Notes under the pieces: model-generated
Told to the model about the DNA's origin: nothing
What the model saw: only the letters and a program-made list of their open reading frames with translations
The model's database searches: none
Made by a program: the position numbers and the translations under genes
Assembly: GCF_038007965.1 (NCBI RefSeq)
Contig: NZ_JBBOYD010000001.1
Span: 3,326,501 to 3,390,500, forward strand
From: Niallia sp. FSL W8-0635
GTDB lineage: Bacteria; Bacillota; Bacilli; Bacillales; Cytobacillaceae
DNA: 64,000 bases
Direction: 5' to 3'
Part shown: one piece after another, positions 47,921 through 58,204 of the stretch
Layout: each line of letters starts with the position of its first letter
How positions within the stretch are numbered: the stretch's first letter is position 1

Positions 47921-49339
47921 TTATTTAGCTAATTCATATATTGCTTGTGCGTAAATAGCAGTAGCTTTCATTAAATCCTCAAGATACATATATTCGTCTT
48001 TTTTATGAGCAATGTCTTCTCTACCAGGAAATAGAGGCCCAAACGCCACCCCTTTTTCTAGCGACCTAGCATATGTTCCTCCACCTATTGATATTAGTTT
48101 TGCTTTGTTTCCTGTTTGCTCTTCATAGACCCTGCTCAATATTTGAATTAATTCAGAATCTTTTTCCACGTAATGTGGTTTGGAATCTGTGAAATTCTCC
48201 AAGCTAAAATCATGTTCTGTTAATAATTTCGTTAACTTTTCTTTAGATTTATCCATATCATTTGTAACAGGGTAACGTACGGTTTGCCCAATTTTCCCAC
48301 CTTGGTCGAAATGATATTCCAAAATACCAGCATTTAAAGTAAGTTCCCCTGTCATCTCATCCTCATAGTCAATACCAAGTTTTTTCCCTCTGGAATCATT
48401 CACAAAGAAGTTTCGAACAAATTGAAAATAATGAGCAGCCTTTTCATCCGTTTCTAATTCAACAAGGAAATTCACAAGTTTTAGACCTGCATTCACGCCA
48501 TTATTAGGCTCCAATCCATGTGCTGATACGCCCTCTAATTCTAATACTAAATCTCCATTATCAACCAAGTAGCGTCCAGGTACATTCTCTAGTTTTAAAT
48601 AATTCTGATATCGCTGAATAACTTCAGTTTGTTCTCCTTCTTTCACTTCCAATACCGCTCGGGCAAAATCCGGAACCATATTATACCTTCTGCCTGACGC
48701 GAAGCTAAGAATTTTCACCTCTCCTGTATCACTTACTGTTTTTGAAAACTTCTGAACAATATCAAAATCAGCAATCCCTTTTTCTGCAAAAATAATCGGA
48801 AAATCTGCGTCTGGAGCAAATCCAAGAGTAGGCATACTTTCTTGTTGGAAATAAGTATCCACACATCTCCAGTCACTCTCTTCATCTGTCCCAATAATCA
48901 TCCTTACCTCTTTGGTTAAAGGGAGATGCAATTCTTTCACAATTTTCATTGCGTAATAGGCAGCCATAGTCGGACCTTTATCATCTAATGCCCCTCTTGC
49001 AAATATCTTTCCATCGCGAATTTCTGCCTTATATGGATCACTTGTCCATCCATCTCCCTCTGGAACAACATCCACATGACAGAGAATACCTAAACTTTCT
49101 GCGCCTTCCCCAAAAAGTAAATGCCCAGCAACATTTTGCACATTCTTACTAACAAAACCATCTTTTTCTCCTAGGGTTAACATATAGGTTAACGCCTCTT
49201 TAACACCTTGACCAAATGGTGCATCATCTGTTGCATTTTCTTCGTCTAACACACTTTTAATTTGCAAAAGTCCTTGTAAATCCTTAAGTAAGCTATCTTT
49301 ACGATTATGTACTTCATTTAACCAATCAATTGAACTCAT
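47921..49339 (-). CDS. pepV: Dipeptidase PepV (M20 family)
   Basis: A 472-residue zinc dipeptidase of family M20. Zinc ligands and catalytic residues lie in ILCHVDVVPEG (His and catalytic Asp), RGALDDKGP, and IIGTDEESDW (catalytic Glu), with the lid domain between about 190 and 390, and a late His in REDIAHKKDEY. It splits a broad range of dipeptides, including beta-Ala/D-Ala types, in the cytoplasm, which may explain the link to dat. AAGGAGG site before the ATG. Likely equivalent to B. subtilis ytjP. Confidence 0.93.
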   Translation of the reverse strand: MSSIDWLNEVHNRKDSLLKDLQGLLQIKSVLDEENATDDAPFGQGVKEALTYMLTLGEKDGFVSKNVQNVAGHLLFGEGAESLGILCHVDVVPEGDGWTSDPYKAEIRDGKIFARGALDDKGPTMAAYYAMKIVKELHLPLTKEVRMIIGTDEESDWRCVDTYFQQESMPTLGFAPDADFPIIFAEKGIADFDIVQKFSKTVSDTGEVKILSFASGRRYNMVPDFARAVLEVKEGEQTEVIQRYQNYLKLENVPGRYLVDNGDLVLELEGVSAHGLEPNNGVNAGLKLVNFLVELETDEKAAHYFQFVRNFFVNDSRGKKLGIDYEDEMTGELTLNAGILEYHFDQGGKIGQTVRYPVTNDMDKSKEKLTKLLTEHDFSLENFTDSKPHYVEKDSELIQILSRVYEEQTGNKAKLISIGGGTYARSLEKGVAFGPLFPGREDIAHKKDEYMYLEDLMKATAIYAQAIYELAK

Positions 49340-49519
49340 GGTTTCCTCCTTGAAAGCTTCTAAATATATTATACGAAAAACATATCATAAAACGCTTTAT
49401 ATGAAAAATAAAACCTTTAAATCCTTATTTCACTAAATTATCATTAAGTATAGTATACATTTTATTGAAATCAAAGCTATACTATATTTTTATCTAGAAT
49501 ATGGAAGGAATGTATTTAA

Positions 49520-49969
49520 ATGGGGTATGTTGAAGATATAAGAAAGCTAGTTGGCAAAATGCCTATCATTCTTGTTGGCTCAGTAGTAATTCTTTTAGAT
49601 AAGGAAAATAATATTCTATTACAAGAAAGAAAACATCCAAAAAATGTTTGGGGATTACCAGGTGGACTAATGGAATTAGGAGAAAGCACCGAGGAAACAG
49701 CAAAACGAGAGGTATTCGAAGAAACAGGACTTCAAGCAACAAATCTTCAATTATTGTCCGTTTATTCTGGAAAAGACTATTTTGCAATCGCTGCAAACGG
49801 AGATCCTTTTTACACAGTAACAACCGCTTATTACACAGCTAAATATGAAGGAACGCTCAAGAATGACCAAGAGGAAGCATTCAGCCTTCGATTTTTTCCA
49901 TTACATGAACTTCCAGAAAAAATGGTTGGTAGCCACCGCAGAATGGTAGAGGATTTTAAAAGAATGTAA
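49520..49969 (+). CDS. Nudix hydrolase
   Basis: A 149-residue Nudix-fold pyrophosphohydrolase. The complete Nudix box spans residues 48-70 (GGLMELGES...REVFEETG), with the catalytic REVFEE. The N-terminal extension (residues 1-20) and PFYTVTTAYYTAKY strand resemble YjhB/ADP-ribose-type members, but substrate cannot be assigned. GGAAGGA site about 10 bases upstream of the ATG at 49520. Stands alone on the plus strand. Confidence 0.88.
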   Translation: MGYVEDIRKLVGKMPIILVGSVVILLDKENNILLQERKHPKNVWGLPGGLMELGESTEETAKREVFEETGLQATNLQLLSVYSGKDYFAIAANGDPFYTVTTAYYTAKYEGTLKNDQEEAFSLRFFPLHELPEKMVGSHRRMVEDFKRM

Positions 49970-50367
49970 AAGGAGAGTTAAAGGAACAACCCTTTTATAT
50001 AAAAATTATGTTTACCACACAAAAAATTAGGGAAATAAAATTATTTACAAACTTTTTGCATTTTTATTCATATCATAATTGTAAATCCCATATGATGAAT
50101 GTAAGGAAACCCTACAGGGGGTGGTAAATATAGACAAAAATAAGCAAATATTTTGTAAATTAACGCAAATAATGTAGAATATATTAGTAAATAGGGGTAC
50201 AATATTTATATAGAATTTCATTCTATTAAATTGTCACTATTTAGCCATTTGAAAAGGGGTTGTCTGTGGAAAAGAAAATTACATACGCTTGAAGAAACTG
50301 TTCTTCAAATAAGCTGTCGGTCGCTGGAATTTGCCAAAGGTTTGAAAAAAGGATAGGGAGTGGTTTA
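49970..50367. other. Upstream region of ytzE with leader-peptide-like frame
   Basis: About 400 AT-rich bases. Possible promoters are TTGTAA-N16-TAGAAT (about 50155-50182) and a TACAAT at about 50199. Near the 3' end lies a short frame plus hairpin (listed separately). No terminator for the Nudix gene is obvious. Confidence 0.45.
50266..50308 (+). promoter_or_regulatory. Possible leader peptide and hairpin before ytzE
   Basis: AAAAGGGG followed 6 bases later by GTG opens an eight-codon frame (V E K K I T Y A, 50266-50292). Its TGA stop sits in the hairpin TTGAAGAA (50289-50296)/TTCTTCAA (50301-50308). The layout resembles translational or transcriptional attenuators. It lies about 60 bases before ytzE. 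Confidence 0.4.
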
Positions 50368-50589
50368 TTGAAACCTTCAACTAACCGGATGTTAAACCGT
50401 ATCAAATCCGTCTACATGTTTATTAGTAAGCGTGGAACTGTCACAACACAAGAGCTAGTGGAGGAATTTGGTATTACTCCGCGAACGATTCAAAGAGATT
50501 TGAATGTGTTAGCTTATAATGACTTGGTGCAAAGCCCAAGTCGTGGGAAATGGACAACAACTAGAAAAAAAGTGAAAATGACATCCTAA
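50368..50589 (+). CDS. ytzE: Small DeoR-type helix-turn-helix protein YtzE
   Basis: A 73-residue protein made of a DeoR-type winged helix only: VTTQELVEEFGITPRTIQRDLNVL (about 24-47) is the HTH. It lacks the sugar-phosphate effector domain of full DeoR regulators, as in B. subtilis YtzE. The frame starts with TTG at 50368 behind AGGGAGTGG. Targets are unknown. Its 3' end is followed by a strong two-way terminator. Confidence 0.87.
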   Translation: MKPSTNRMLNRIKSVYMFISKRGTVTTQELVEEFGITPRTIQRDLNVLAYNDLVQSPSRGKWTTTRKKVKMTS

Positions 50590-50627
50590 AACGAATGAAA
50601 CAACCGAGATTTTATTTTGTATAATAA

Positions 50628-50695
50628 AGCAAACCTCACTATGATCTTTTAGCAAAAGCTACTACTTTTGCCGACAGTCTCAGTGAGGTTTTTGC
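50628..50695. terminator. Bidirectional terminator between ytzE and the pseudouridine synthase gene
   Basis: Outer arms GCAAA.CTCACT (from 50629)/AGTGAGG.TTTGC (to 50694) and an inner hairpin AGCAAAAG/CTTTTGC. T-runs on both strands. Larger than the usual terminator because of the inner hairpin. Confidence 0.85.
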
Positions 50696-50723
50696 TGTAT
50701 TTTATTTTCACACAATTAACTAA

Positions 50724-51446
50724 TCAATCATTTACTTGATAATTTATCAACTGTTCTATTTCCTCTTCCGTTAACTCACGATATTCTCCCAACTCTAGTG
50801 TTTCATCGAGTTTTAACGGTCCCATAGAAAGTCGTTTTAAATAAATAACTTTTTTCCCTACACTTTCAAACATTCTTTTCACTTGATGAAATTTACCTTC
50901 TGAAATGGTTAGCTCGATATCGGAGGTTTCTCCAGATTTTAAAATAACGAGATTCCCTGGCTTTGTAAGATAACCATCGTCTAAAACAACACCTTTTTTA
51001 AAAGCCACAATATCTTCTTCTCTTACTTCTCCTCTTATAACAGCAAAATAAGTTTTTGGTACATGTTTTTTCGGTGACAGTAGTCGATGTGCTAATTTCC
51101 CATCATTCGTTAGAAGCAGTAACCCTTCCGTATCCTTATCTAACCTGCCTACAGGAAATGGATTATATACAGAGTCTTCAATTTGCAGAATATCTACTAC
51201 CGTTTCTTCCCTCGTATCCTCTGTTGCTGAAATAATCCCAGGTGGTTTATTCATCATTAAATAAATATACTCCTTATATTCAATTATTTCGTTATATAAG
51301 GATATTTCATCTTTTTCTGGATCCACTTGATATTTTGCATCTTTGATAACTTCATCATTCACTTTTACTGCCTTGTTTTTCAGGAGCATTTTCACTTCTT
51401 TTCTGCTCCCATAGCCCAAATTTGCGAGCATTTTGTCAATTCGCAT
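50724..51446 (-). CDS. ytzG: 16S rRNA pseudouridine synthase, RsuA family (YtzG)
   Basis: A 240-residue enzyme with an N-terminal S4 RNA-binding domain (1-60) and an RsuA-type catalytic domain. The catalytic Asp103 is in GRLDKDTEGLLLLTNDG; MMNKPPG near 65-70 is also typical. Expected to form pseudouridine in the small-subunit rRNA (E. coli RsuA acts at position 516). AGAGG site before the ATG. It lies 127 bases downstream of murJ on the same strand. Confidence 0.9.
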   Translation of the reverse strand: MRIDKMLANLGYGSRKEVKMLLKNKAVKVNDEVIKDAKYQVDPEKDEISLYNEIIEYKEYIYLMMNKPPGIISATEDTREETVVDILQIEDSVYNPFPVGRLDKDTEGLLLLTNDGKLAHRLLSPKKHVPKTYFAVIRGEVREEDIVAFKKGVVLDDGYLTKPGNLVILKSGETSDIELTISEGKFHQVKRMFESVGKKVIYLKRLSMGPLKLDETLELGEYRELTEEEIEQLINYQVND

Positions 51447-51573
51447 GTAAACTCAACCTCTATCTATAAATTCTTGTTTTTCAATGCTAATTGGTTATTC
51501 TTTTATAAATTTCCCTTTGATTAAAAATTAGCTTTCCTCTATCTCTGTATCAGCCATTCTTAATATGTACTGA

Positions 51574-53199
51574 TTAGAAAGGAAGTTTAAGCTTTTGTTT
51601 TATTCTAACTGCTTGTTCTCCAAATATGCGATAGATTAATTTGGATCGGAATGCTAGATAAACGTATACTAGAATTCCGAAAGCTGCTACAATCACTACC
51701 ATTAAAAGGGAAGCTATAACGGATTCTGTTGATAAGAATAATTGGAGTAATTGATATACAATCGTTGCGACGATATACATAATAACCGAAAATCCAATAA
51801 TAAGAATGCCTCTGCGAATAACGATCTTAAATGAATATTGTGCGTATGCTTTTATTACTCCTAAATTAATCAAGATAGACACAGTGTATCCTAATATAGT
51901 TGCAAGTATAGCACCGTTTGTTTCCCATCTTTCGATAAAGGGCGTATTTAAACTTAGCTTAATTAAAATACCAACCAATAAACTTAAAATGGTAAAACGT
52001 TGTTCATTTAATCCTTGTAAAATGGAAGCTGTTACTGGATATAGGGAAAATAGAATAGCAACAGGTGCATACAATTTTAATACTTCTGCGCCCATTATAA
52101 GATCTTCTGTCCCATAAAATAACCGATAAACAGGTTCAGCTAGTACAGACAGCCCAATACATGCAGGTAACGTAATAAACAATAATACTTGGAATGTTTG
52201 ATTCAAATTTGTTGTTAAATCTGAATGGTCTTCTTTTATAAAAGCTCTTGTAATCATTGGAATTAAAGCCATTGAAAAGCCTGTTGCCAGTGAGACTGGG
52301 ATAATGATAATTTTATGTGTTTGGTAATTAAATATATTTAAGGCTGTTTCAGAAATAGAACCCAGTCCAATACTACTCATTGCATGGTTAAAGGTAACGG
52401 TATCAACTAATTGAAATAAAGGATTAGCAACTCCCACAAAAACAAATGGAGCAGCAGACAAAAGAATTTCTTTATACATAGAACGTAAACGAATATCTGT
52501 TTGCGTGCCTCTATCATATAATAAAAGGTTATCATACTCTTCTTTGCTTTTTTTCCAATACAATAAAAGCACTGCTAATCCGCCAATTGCTCCTACAAAT
52601 GCAGCAAAAACGGAAATACTGACAGCTGTTATCAACTTTCCTCTTAATACAAATAGAACAATTGCTGATCCACCAAGCAAGAAAACAATCCGTACAATTT
52701 GCTCTATTACTTGAGAAACGGCAGAAGGAACCATTGCATCATGCCCCTGAAAAAATCCTCTGATTAAACTCATAAATGGAACGACAATCAATGCAAAGCT
52801 AACTGCACGAATAACAGTTGTTACTTGACCTACGGTTGAAGTTAAATCCTCATCGCTTATAATTAGTCCCGCTAAAAAAGGAGCAGCTGCATATAAAGCT
52901 ATGAAGGAGAGAATTCCACTTACTAGCATAATCATTAAACCTGACTTAAATAGCCTTCTCCCTACCTTATATTCTCCCATTGCATTATATTTCGAGATAA
53001 ATTTGCTCACAGCTAATGGAATACCAGCTGTTGCAATACTTATTACAATAGTATAAGCTACATAAGAATATTGATATAACACGGTTCCTTGTTTTCCAAC
53101 AATCATATTAAATGGTATAACGTAAAACAAACCTAACGCTTTGGATATAATCGTCCCAAGTGTTAAAATAAATGTGCCTTTAAGCAATTTTGATGACAT
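51574..53199 (-). CDS. murJ: Lipid II flippase MurJ (YtgP), MOP superfamily
   Basis: A 541-residue polytopic membrane protein with about 14 transmembrane segments and the polysaccharide-transport fold. It starts KLLKGTFILTLGTIISKALGL and contains IRGFFQGHDAMVPSAVSQVIEQ, as in YtgP/SpoVB-type proteins. In B. subtilis YtgP was shown to be MurJ, redundant with Amj, and flips lipid II across the membrane. A 14-base spaced AAGGAAGGG site precedes the ATG. Could also be described as a SpoVB-like protein; the position next to ytzG and ytfP supports ytgP. Confidence 0.9.
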   Translation of the reverse strand: MSSKLLKGTFILTLGTIISKALGLFYVIPFNMIVGKQGTVLYQYSYVAYTIVISIATAGIPLAVSKFISKYNAMGEYKVGRRLFKSGLMIMLVSGILSFIALYAAAPFLAGLIISDEDLTSTVGQVTTVIRAVSFALIVVPFMSLIRGFFQGHDAMVPSAVSQVIEQIVRIVFLLGGSAIVLFVLRGKLITAVSISVFAAFVGAIGGLAVLLLYWKKSKEEYDNLLLYDRGTQTDIRLRSMYKEILLSAAPFVFVGVANPLFQLVDTVTFNHAMSSIGLGSISETALNIFNYQTHKIIIIPVSLATGFSMALIPMITRAFIKEDHSDLTTNLNQTFQVLLFITLPACIGLSVLAEPVYRLFYGTEDLIMGAEVLKLYAPVAILFSLYPVTASILQGLNEQRFTILSLLVGILIKLSLNTPFIERWETNGAILATILGYTVSILINLGVIKAYAQYSFKIVIRRGILIIGFSVIMYIVATIVYQLLQLFLSTESVIASLLMVVIVAAFGILVYVYLAFRSKLIYRIFGEQAVRIKQKLKLPF

Positions 53200-53434
53200 A
53201 TAATCCCTTCCTTAAACGAAGCTCTCTTAAAACGTTACATAAATATGTATTTTACCACGAAAATAGGCAATAAAATATATACGATTAAAAGTAAATATGA
53301 ACAATTCTTTACACACTATTAGTAGTTTACCCTTTCTGAAATAGAAACGCTACTTTAAAAAAAGAGGTAATTAGCTAGTAGCTTTATTTAGGAAAAAGAA
53401 AATGGTATGTTTTTAATAGAAAGTAGGATGAATT

Positions 53435-54703
53435 ATGCAATATGATGTAATCGTGATTGGCGGAGGACCATCAGGATTAATGGCTGCGATAGGGGCAGCC
53501 GAACGAAAAGCAAGTGTATTACTAATTGATAAAGGGAATAAACTTGGGAGAAAGCTAGCTATTTCAGGGGGCGGCCGTTGTAATGTTACAAATAGGCTGC
53601 CAATCGAGGAGATTATTAAACACATTCCAGGAAATGGTCGTTTTCTCTATAGTGGTTTTTCTGAATTTAATAATGAAGATATTATCGCATTCTTCGAAAA
53701 CCTTGGAATCGCATTAAAGGAAGAGGACCATGGAAGAATGTTCCCAGTTTCCAATAAAGCTCAATCGGTTGTGGATGCCTTATTGAGTGAGCTAGATAGA
53801 TTAGGTGTAACTATTCAAACAAACTCCCCTGTTAAGACAGTTCATTATCATGAAAATCTTACAAAGACAGTGATTTTAGAAAACGGGGAAACCAAAACAT
53901 GCAAATCGCTTATCATTGCAGTAGGAGGAAAGTCGGTTCCACATACTGGTTCTACAGGTGATGGCTATGCATGGGCAAAAAAAGCAGGCCATACTATAAC
54001 CGACTTATTTCCAACGGAAGTACCAGTTACCTCCAAGGAAGCATTTATTCAAAATAAAGACTTACAAGGGGTTTCATTAAGAAATGTAGGATTAAGTGTT
54101 CTTAATCCAAAAGGAAAGCCAATTATTACCCACCAGATGGATATGATTTTTACCCACTTTGGAATAAGTGGTCCCGCTGTATTACGATGCAGTCAATTTG
54201 TTGTAAAAGCAAAGAAAAAATGGAATTTAGATGAAGTGAAGGTTTCCATTGACTCTTTCCCTGATATAAAAGAAGAAAAGCTATTTCAAGACACAATGAC
54301 ATTACTTAAAAACGAACCAAAAAAAGCGATAAAAAATACGTTAAAGGGTCTGTTAATTGAACGATATTTACTATTTTTATTAGAGCTGGCTAATATTGAT
54401 CCAGCTGCTACATGTGCAACTGTTTCCCAAGAGAAAATGAGACTGTTTGTTAGTTTATGTAAAGCATTTACCTTTGATGTAAATGGAACATTACCGTTAG
54501 AAAAGGCGTTTGTAACAGGTGGTGGTGTTTCCATTAAGGAGATTGTTCCTAAAACGATGGAATCAAAATTAACGGAAGGATTATTCTTCTGTGGTGAAAT
54601 ATTAGATATTCATGGATACACTGGAGGATATAATATTACTTCTGCCTTTGTAACAGGTAGACTGGCGGGTGTAAATGCAGCTCTAGTTGCAAAAGGCGTT
54701 TAA
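53435..54703 (+). CDS. ytfP: FAD-dependent oxidoreductase of the HI0933 family (YtfP)
   Basis: A 422-residue flavoprotein. The dinucleotide-binding motif is [15 protein letters not shown] (about 5-19), followed by [20 protein letters not shown], the HI0933-family hallmark, and the FAD-closing [15 protein letters not shown] near the C-terminus. Reaction unknown; relatives reduce unidentified substrates. AGGATGA site before the ATG. Divergent from murJ. Its 3' side carries a MITE-like palindromic element. Confidence 0.9.
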   Translation: MQYDVIVIGGGPSGLMAAIGAAERKASVLLIDKGNKLGRKLAISGGGRCNVTNRLPIEEIIKHIPGNGRFLYSGFSEFNNEDIIAFFENLGIALKEEDHGRMFPVSNKAQSVVDALLSELDRLGVTIQTNSPVKTVHYHENLTKTVILENGETKTCKSLIIAVGGKSVPHTGSTGDGYAWAKKAGHTITDLFPTEVPVTSKEAFIQNKDLQGVSLRNVGLSVLNPKGKPIITHQMDMIFTHFGISGPAVLRCSQFVVKAKKKWNLDEVKVSIDSFPDIKEEKLFQDTMTLLKNEPKKAIKNTLKGLLIERYLLFLLELANIDPAATCATVSQEKMRLFVSLCKAFTFDVNGTLPLEKAFVTGGGVSIKEIVPKTMESKLTEGLFFCGEILDIHGYTGGYNITSAFVTGRLAGVNAALVAKGV

Positions 54704-54711
54704 CAAAAAAA

Positions 54712-54920
54712 GAGTGTGAGACATAAGATATTCCAGCCAAAGATAGAGCCAAACAATCAAATTCACATGTGAATTTGATTGTTTGGCTCTTTAATAATTC
54801 GTTTTTACACATGACTACATTTAAACCTATAAATAACCAGTATATGAAAATAATCTTCAGCTAAGAGCTAAATTAGCGATTATTCTTTTTTAAAGATTAT
54901 CTATTTAGTTATGTCCCAGC
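54712..54920. repeat. MITE-like element with a 46-bp perfect palindrome
   Basis: Left end TGAGACATAA (54716-54725) and right end TTATGTCCCA (about 54909-54918) are near-inverted copies. Between them, 54745-54790 is a perfect loopless palindrome of two 23-base arms (AGAGCC...TCACA and its complement), followed by TTTAATAATT. The palindrome probably also terminates ytfP. No transposase is present. Target duplication not obvious. Confidence 0.6.
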
Positions 54921-54936
54921 CACCTTCACTTATCTT

Positions 54937-55119
54937 TTATGATTTATAGATAATCATCGAGGAAAAGCAATAGATTTGATCCTCTTCATCCTCTTGCATA
55001 GCTGCCACATTATATTTAATATCTATCAATTTTTTCTCATCTATTTTCTGTAAAAATTTATTCATTTGTAATTCGAGATCTTTCTCATGCTCTTGATCAA
55101 ATAGTTTTACTTTAATCAT
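54937..55119 (-). CDS. cse60: Sporulation protein Cse60
   Basis: A 60-residue acidic protein closely resembling Cse60 (YteV) of B. subtilis, a small protein made in the mother cell under sigma-E. Recognisable blocks: MIKVKLFDQEHEKDLE at the start, IIDIKYNVAAM-like centre and QIYCFSSMIIY at the end. GGGAGAGG site before the ATG. No clear sigma-E promoter could be found in the 80 bases upstream. Molecular function unknown. Confidence 0.85.
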   Translation of the reverse strand: MIKVKLFDQEHEKDLELQMNKFLQKIDEKKLIDIKYNVAAMQEDEEDQIYCFSSMIIYKS

Positions 55120-55230
55120 TTTTTCCTCTCCCCATTATTTAGTAGGTTTATTTAAAGGATAGACAAAATTCTTACTATTCAATCAATTTAATATAATAAA
55201 TTTTACATTTCTTTTTAAATCCCTCCATGT

Positions 55231-55281
55231 AAAAAGCTCAAAGATAAGGAAAATAAAACGCCTTCCTTCTTTGAGCTTTTT
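55231..55281 (-). terminator. Intrinsic terminator of the rhodanese gene
   Basis: AAAAAGCTCAAAGA (55231-55244) pairs with TCTTTGAGCTTTTT (55268-55281), with an inner AAGG/CCTT; T-run on the minus strand. Confidence 0.9.
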
Positions 55282-55305
55282 CTAGCTTATATTAACTGCC
55301 AGCTT

Positions 55306-55611
55306 TTAAACTGTTTTACCATGCCAATCTAGCATGCCGCCTTCCATGTTTACAACTTTGAAACCTTGGTCTTGTAGGAAGTAACATACATTTTCGCTTC
55401 GTCTTCCTGAGCGGCAAATAACGATGTATTCTTTATCCTTCGAGAAGTACTCAAGATTTTCTGGGATGCTATTCATCGGAATATGTTTAGCGCCAGGAAT
55501 CATTCCTTCTGCTACTTCTTCGTCTTCACGAACATCTACTAATTCTAGAGTTACCTTGTTATTTAACTTTTCTTCTAATTCTTCCGTTGAAATGGTTTTT
55601 ATTAAATCCAT
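55306..55611 (-). CDS. ytwF: Single-domain rhodanese YtwF
   Basis: A 101-residue rhodanese-fold protein. The active loop is ICRSGRRS with Cys66 as the sulfur carrier; LVDVREDEE near 25-32 and GAKHIPMNSI are also typical. It may carry sulfane sulfur or act in thiol metabolism. TGGAGGGA site before the ATG. Same location as ytwF next to leuS in B. subtilis. Confidence 0.9.
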   Translation of the reverse strand: MDLIKTISTEELEEKLNNKVTLELVDVREDEEVAEGMIPGAKHIPMNSIPENLEYFSKDKEYIVICRSGRRSENVCYFLQDQGFKVVNMEGGMLDWHGKTV

Positions 55612-55717
55612 TCTAATCCCTCCATTAACACCTTTTTATACTGTGTGTATAATATTATCTCATTGTAATATAGAGTAATTTACTAGAATATGCAATTCGT
55701 CTGCCCATTAGTAAAGA

Positions 55718-55744
55718 GGAGGCTAGTCAAATAGACCAGCCTCT
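55718..55744 (-). terminator. Hairpin after leuS
   Basis: GAGGCTAGTC (55719-55728) pairs with GACCAGCCTC (55734-55743) with one mismatch and a 5-base loop. The following T tract on the minus strand is weak (CTCCTCTTTACT). Confidence 0.65.
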
Positions 55745-55749
55745 TCCCT

Positions 55750-58170
55750 TTAATTTGCAACAATATTAACTAATTTACCTGGAACAGCAATTACTTTACG
55801 TACCTGCTTCCCGTCAATTTGTTCTTTGACTTGACTGTCTTCCATCGCAATTTGCTCCAATGCATCTTTATTTGCATCTGCTGGAACCATTAGCTTTGCT
55901 TTTACTTTTCCATTAATCTGAATAACAATCTCCACTTCATCGTCTACCAATTTTGCTTCATCATATGCTGGCCATGCTTCATATGCAATAGATTGGTTAG
56001 ATCCAGTAATGATTTGCCATAGTTCTTCTGTCATATGCGGGCAAATTGGAGAAAGTAATTTTACAAAACCTTCTACATATTTCTTCGGAATACTATCCGC
56101 TTTATAGCATTCATTGATAAATACCATCATTTGCGAAATAGCTGTATTAAAACGAAGGGCTTCAAAATCCTCTGTTACTTTTTTAACAGTTTGATGATAA
56201 ATTTTATCTAACCCCTTCATTTCTTCTATTCCTTGAACCTTAGAAGAAAGCTCACCATTATCATCTACTAGCAATCTCCAAATACGATCAAGGAATCTTC
56301 TAGATCCATCAAGACCATTTGTTGACCAAGCGATAGCTGCATCTAATGGCCCCATGAACATTTCATATAAACGAAGCGTATCTGCTCCATGGCTAGCTAC
56401 AATCTCATCAGGATTTACGACATTTCCTTTTGATTTACTCATTTTCTCATTATTTTCACCTAGGATCATTCCTTGGTTATATAACTTTTGGAAAGGCTCT
56501 TTCGTAGGAACAACGCCTAAATCATAAAGTACTTTATGCCAGAAGCGCGCATATAGTAAATGCAATACAGCGTGTTCTACTCCGCCAATGTACATATCAA
56601 CAGGAAGCCATTCTTTGATTTTTTCTGGATCAGCAATTTGCTCGTTATTTTTTGGATCGATATAACGTAAATAATACCAGCTGCTTCCAGCCCATTGTGG
56701 CATAGTATTGGTTTCACGTCGACCTTTTTTACCAGTTACAGGGTCTACCACATTTACCCAGTCTGAAATATTTGCTAACGGAGACTCCCCTGTACCAGAT
56801 GGCTTAATTTCCGATGTTTCTGGTAGAGTCAATGGTAATTCCTCTTCTGGAACTCCTGTCATAGTGCCGTCTTCCCAATGAATAATTGGAATTGGCTCGC
56901 CCCAGTAACGTTGACGACTAAATAACCAATCACGTAGTCTATATGTTATTTTTTTCGTACCAATTTCTTGCTCTTCTAACCAGCCAAGCATCTGTGTAAT
57001 AGCTTCCTCTTTATTTAAACCATTTAAGAAATCAGAGTTTACATGCTCACCATCACCAGTATAGGCTTCTTCTTCTACATTGCCACCTGCAACTACTTCT
57101 TTAATTGGCAAATCAAATGTTTTCGCAAACTCATAATCTCTTTCATCATGTGCAGGCACAGCCATAATGCTTCCTGTTCCATAGCTTACAAGAACGTAAT
57201 CAGCAATCCAGATTGGCATCTTTTCTCCATTTGCTGGATTAATAGCATAAGCACCAGTAAATACACCTGTTTTCTCTTTTGCTAGATCTGTTCTTTCTAA
57301 ATCACTCTTACTTTTAACTTTTTCTAAGTAAGCTTCTACTGCCTCTTTTTGCGCTGAAGTTGTTATTTTTTCTACAAGCGCATGCTCAGGAGCAAGCACA
57401 GCATAAGTAGCACCAAATAATGTATCAGGTCTTGTTGTAAATACAGTAAAGGTTTCTTCATGATTATCAATTTGGAAGGTAACTTCTGCTCCCTCTGAAC
57501 GGCCAATCCAATTTCGTTGCATTTCTTTAATACTATCTGGCCAATCTACTTCATCTAAATCCTCTAATAAACGATCAGCATATGCTGTAATTTTCAATAC
57601 CCATTGGCGCATTGGACGTCTTTCAACAGGATGTCCCCCACGTTCACTTTTTCCATCAATAACTTCCTCATTTGCTAGCACTGTCCCCAATGCTGGGCAC
57701 CAGTTAACTGCCACTTCATCCACATAAGCTAAACCCATTTCATATAGCTTTAGAAAAATCCATTGTGTCCACTTATAATATTCTGGATCTGTTGTATTAA
57801 TTTCACGATCCCAATCATAAGAAAAACCTAAAGATTTAATTTGGCGACGAAATGTATCAATGTTTTTCTGTGTAAATTCTGCTGGATGGTTACCAGTATC
57901 TAATGCATATTGTTCTGCCGGCAAACCGAATGCATCCCATCCCATCGGATGAAGCACATTAAAATCTTGCATTCTCTTCATACGGGAAAGGATATCTGTT
58001 GCTGTATATCCTTCTGGATGTCCAACATGAAGTCCCGCTCCAGATGGATATGGGAACATATCTAATGCATAAAACTTTTTCTTGCTTTTTTCTTCACTTG
58101 TTTTAAAAGTTTTGTTTTCTTCCCAAAACTTTTGCCATTTCTGTTCTATTTTCTGATGATTAAAGCTCAT
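55750..58170 (-). CDS. leuS: Leucyl-tRNA synthetase
   Basis: An 806-residue class Ia synthetase. HVGH signature at 48-51, KMSKS at 576-580, the CP1 editing domain in between (about 220-420, with [11 protein letters not shown]), and a C-terminal anticodon and tRNA-binding region ending [12 protein letters not shown]... Length is normal for Firmicute LeuRS. AGGAGG site before the ATG. Expression is expected to be controlled by the leucine T-box upstream. Confidence 0.97.
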   Translation of the reverse strand: MSFNHQKIEQKWQKFWEENKTFKTSEEKSKKKFYALDMFPYPSGAGLHVGHPEGYTATDILSRMKRMQDFNVLHPMGWDAFGLPAEQYALDTGNHPAEFTQKNIDTFRRQIKSLGFSYDWDREINTTDPEYYKWTQWIFLKLYEMGLAYVDEVAVNWCPALGTVLANEEVIDGKSERGGHPVERRPMRQWVLKITAYADRLLEDLDEVDWPDSIKEMQRNWIGRSEGAEVTFQIDNHEETFTVFTTRPDTLFGATYAVLAPEHALVEKITTSAQKEAVEAYLEKVKSKSDLERTDLAKEKTGVFTGAYAINPANGEKMPIWIADYVLVSYGTGSIMAVPAHDERDYEFAKTFDLPIKEVVAGGNVEEEAYTGDGEHVNSDFLNGLNKEEAITQMLGWLEEQEIGTKKITYRLRDWLFSRQRYWGEPIPIIHWEDGTMTGVPEEELPLTLPETSEIKPSGTGESPLANISDWVNVVDPVTGKKGRRETNTMPQWAGSSWYYLRYIDPKNNEQIADPEKIKEWLPVDMYIGGVEHAVLHLLYARFWHKVLYDLGVVPTKEPFQKLYNQGMILGENNEKMSKSKGNVVNPDEIVASHGADTLRLYEMFMGPLDAAIAWSTNGLDGSRRFLDRIWRLLVDDNGELSSKVQGIEEMKGLDKIYHQTVKKVTEDFEALRFNTAISQMMVFINECYKADSIPKKYVEGFVKLLSPICPHMTEELWQIITGSNQSIAYEAWPAYDEAKLVDDEVEIVIQINGKVKAKLMVPADANKDALEQIAMEDSQVKEQIDGKQVRKVIAVPGKLVNIVAN

Positions 58171-58204
58171 CTTAAATCCTCCTATAAAGTTGTTTTCTCC
58201 AAAA

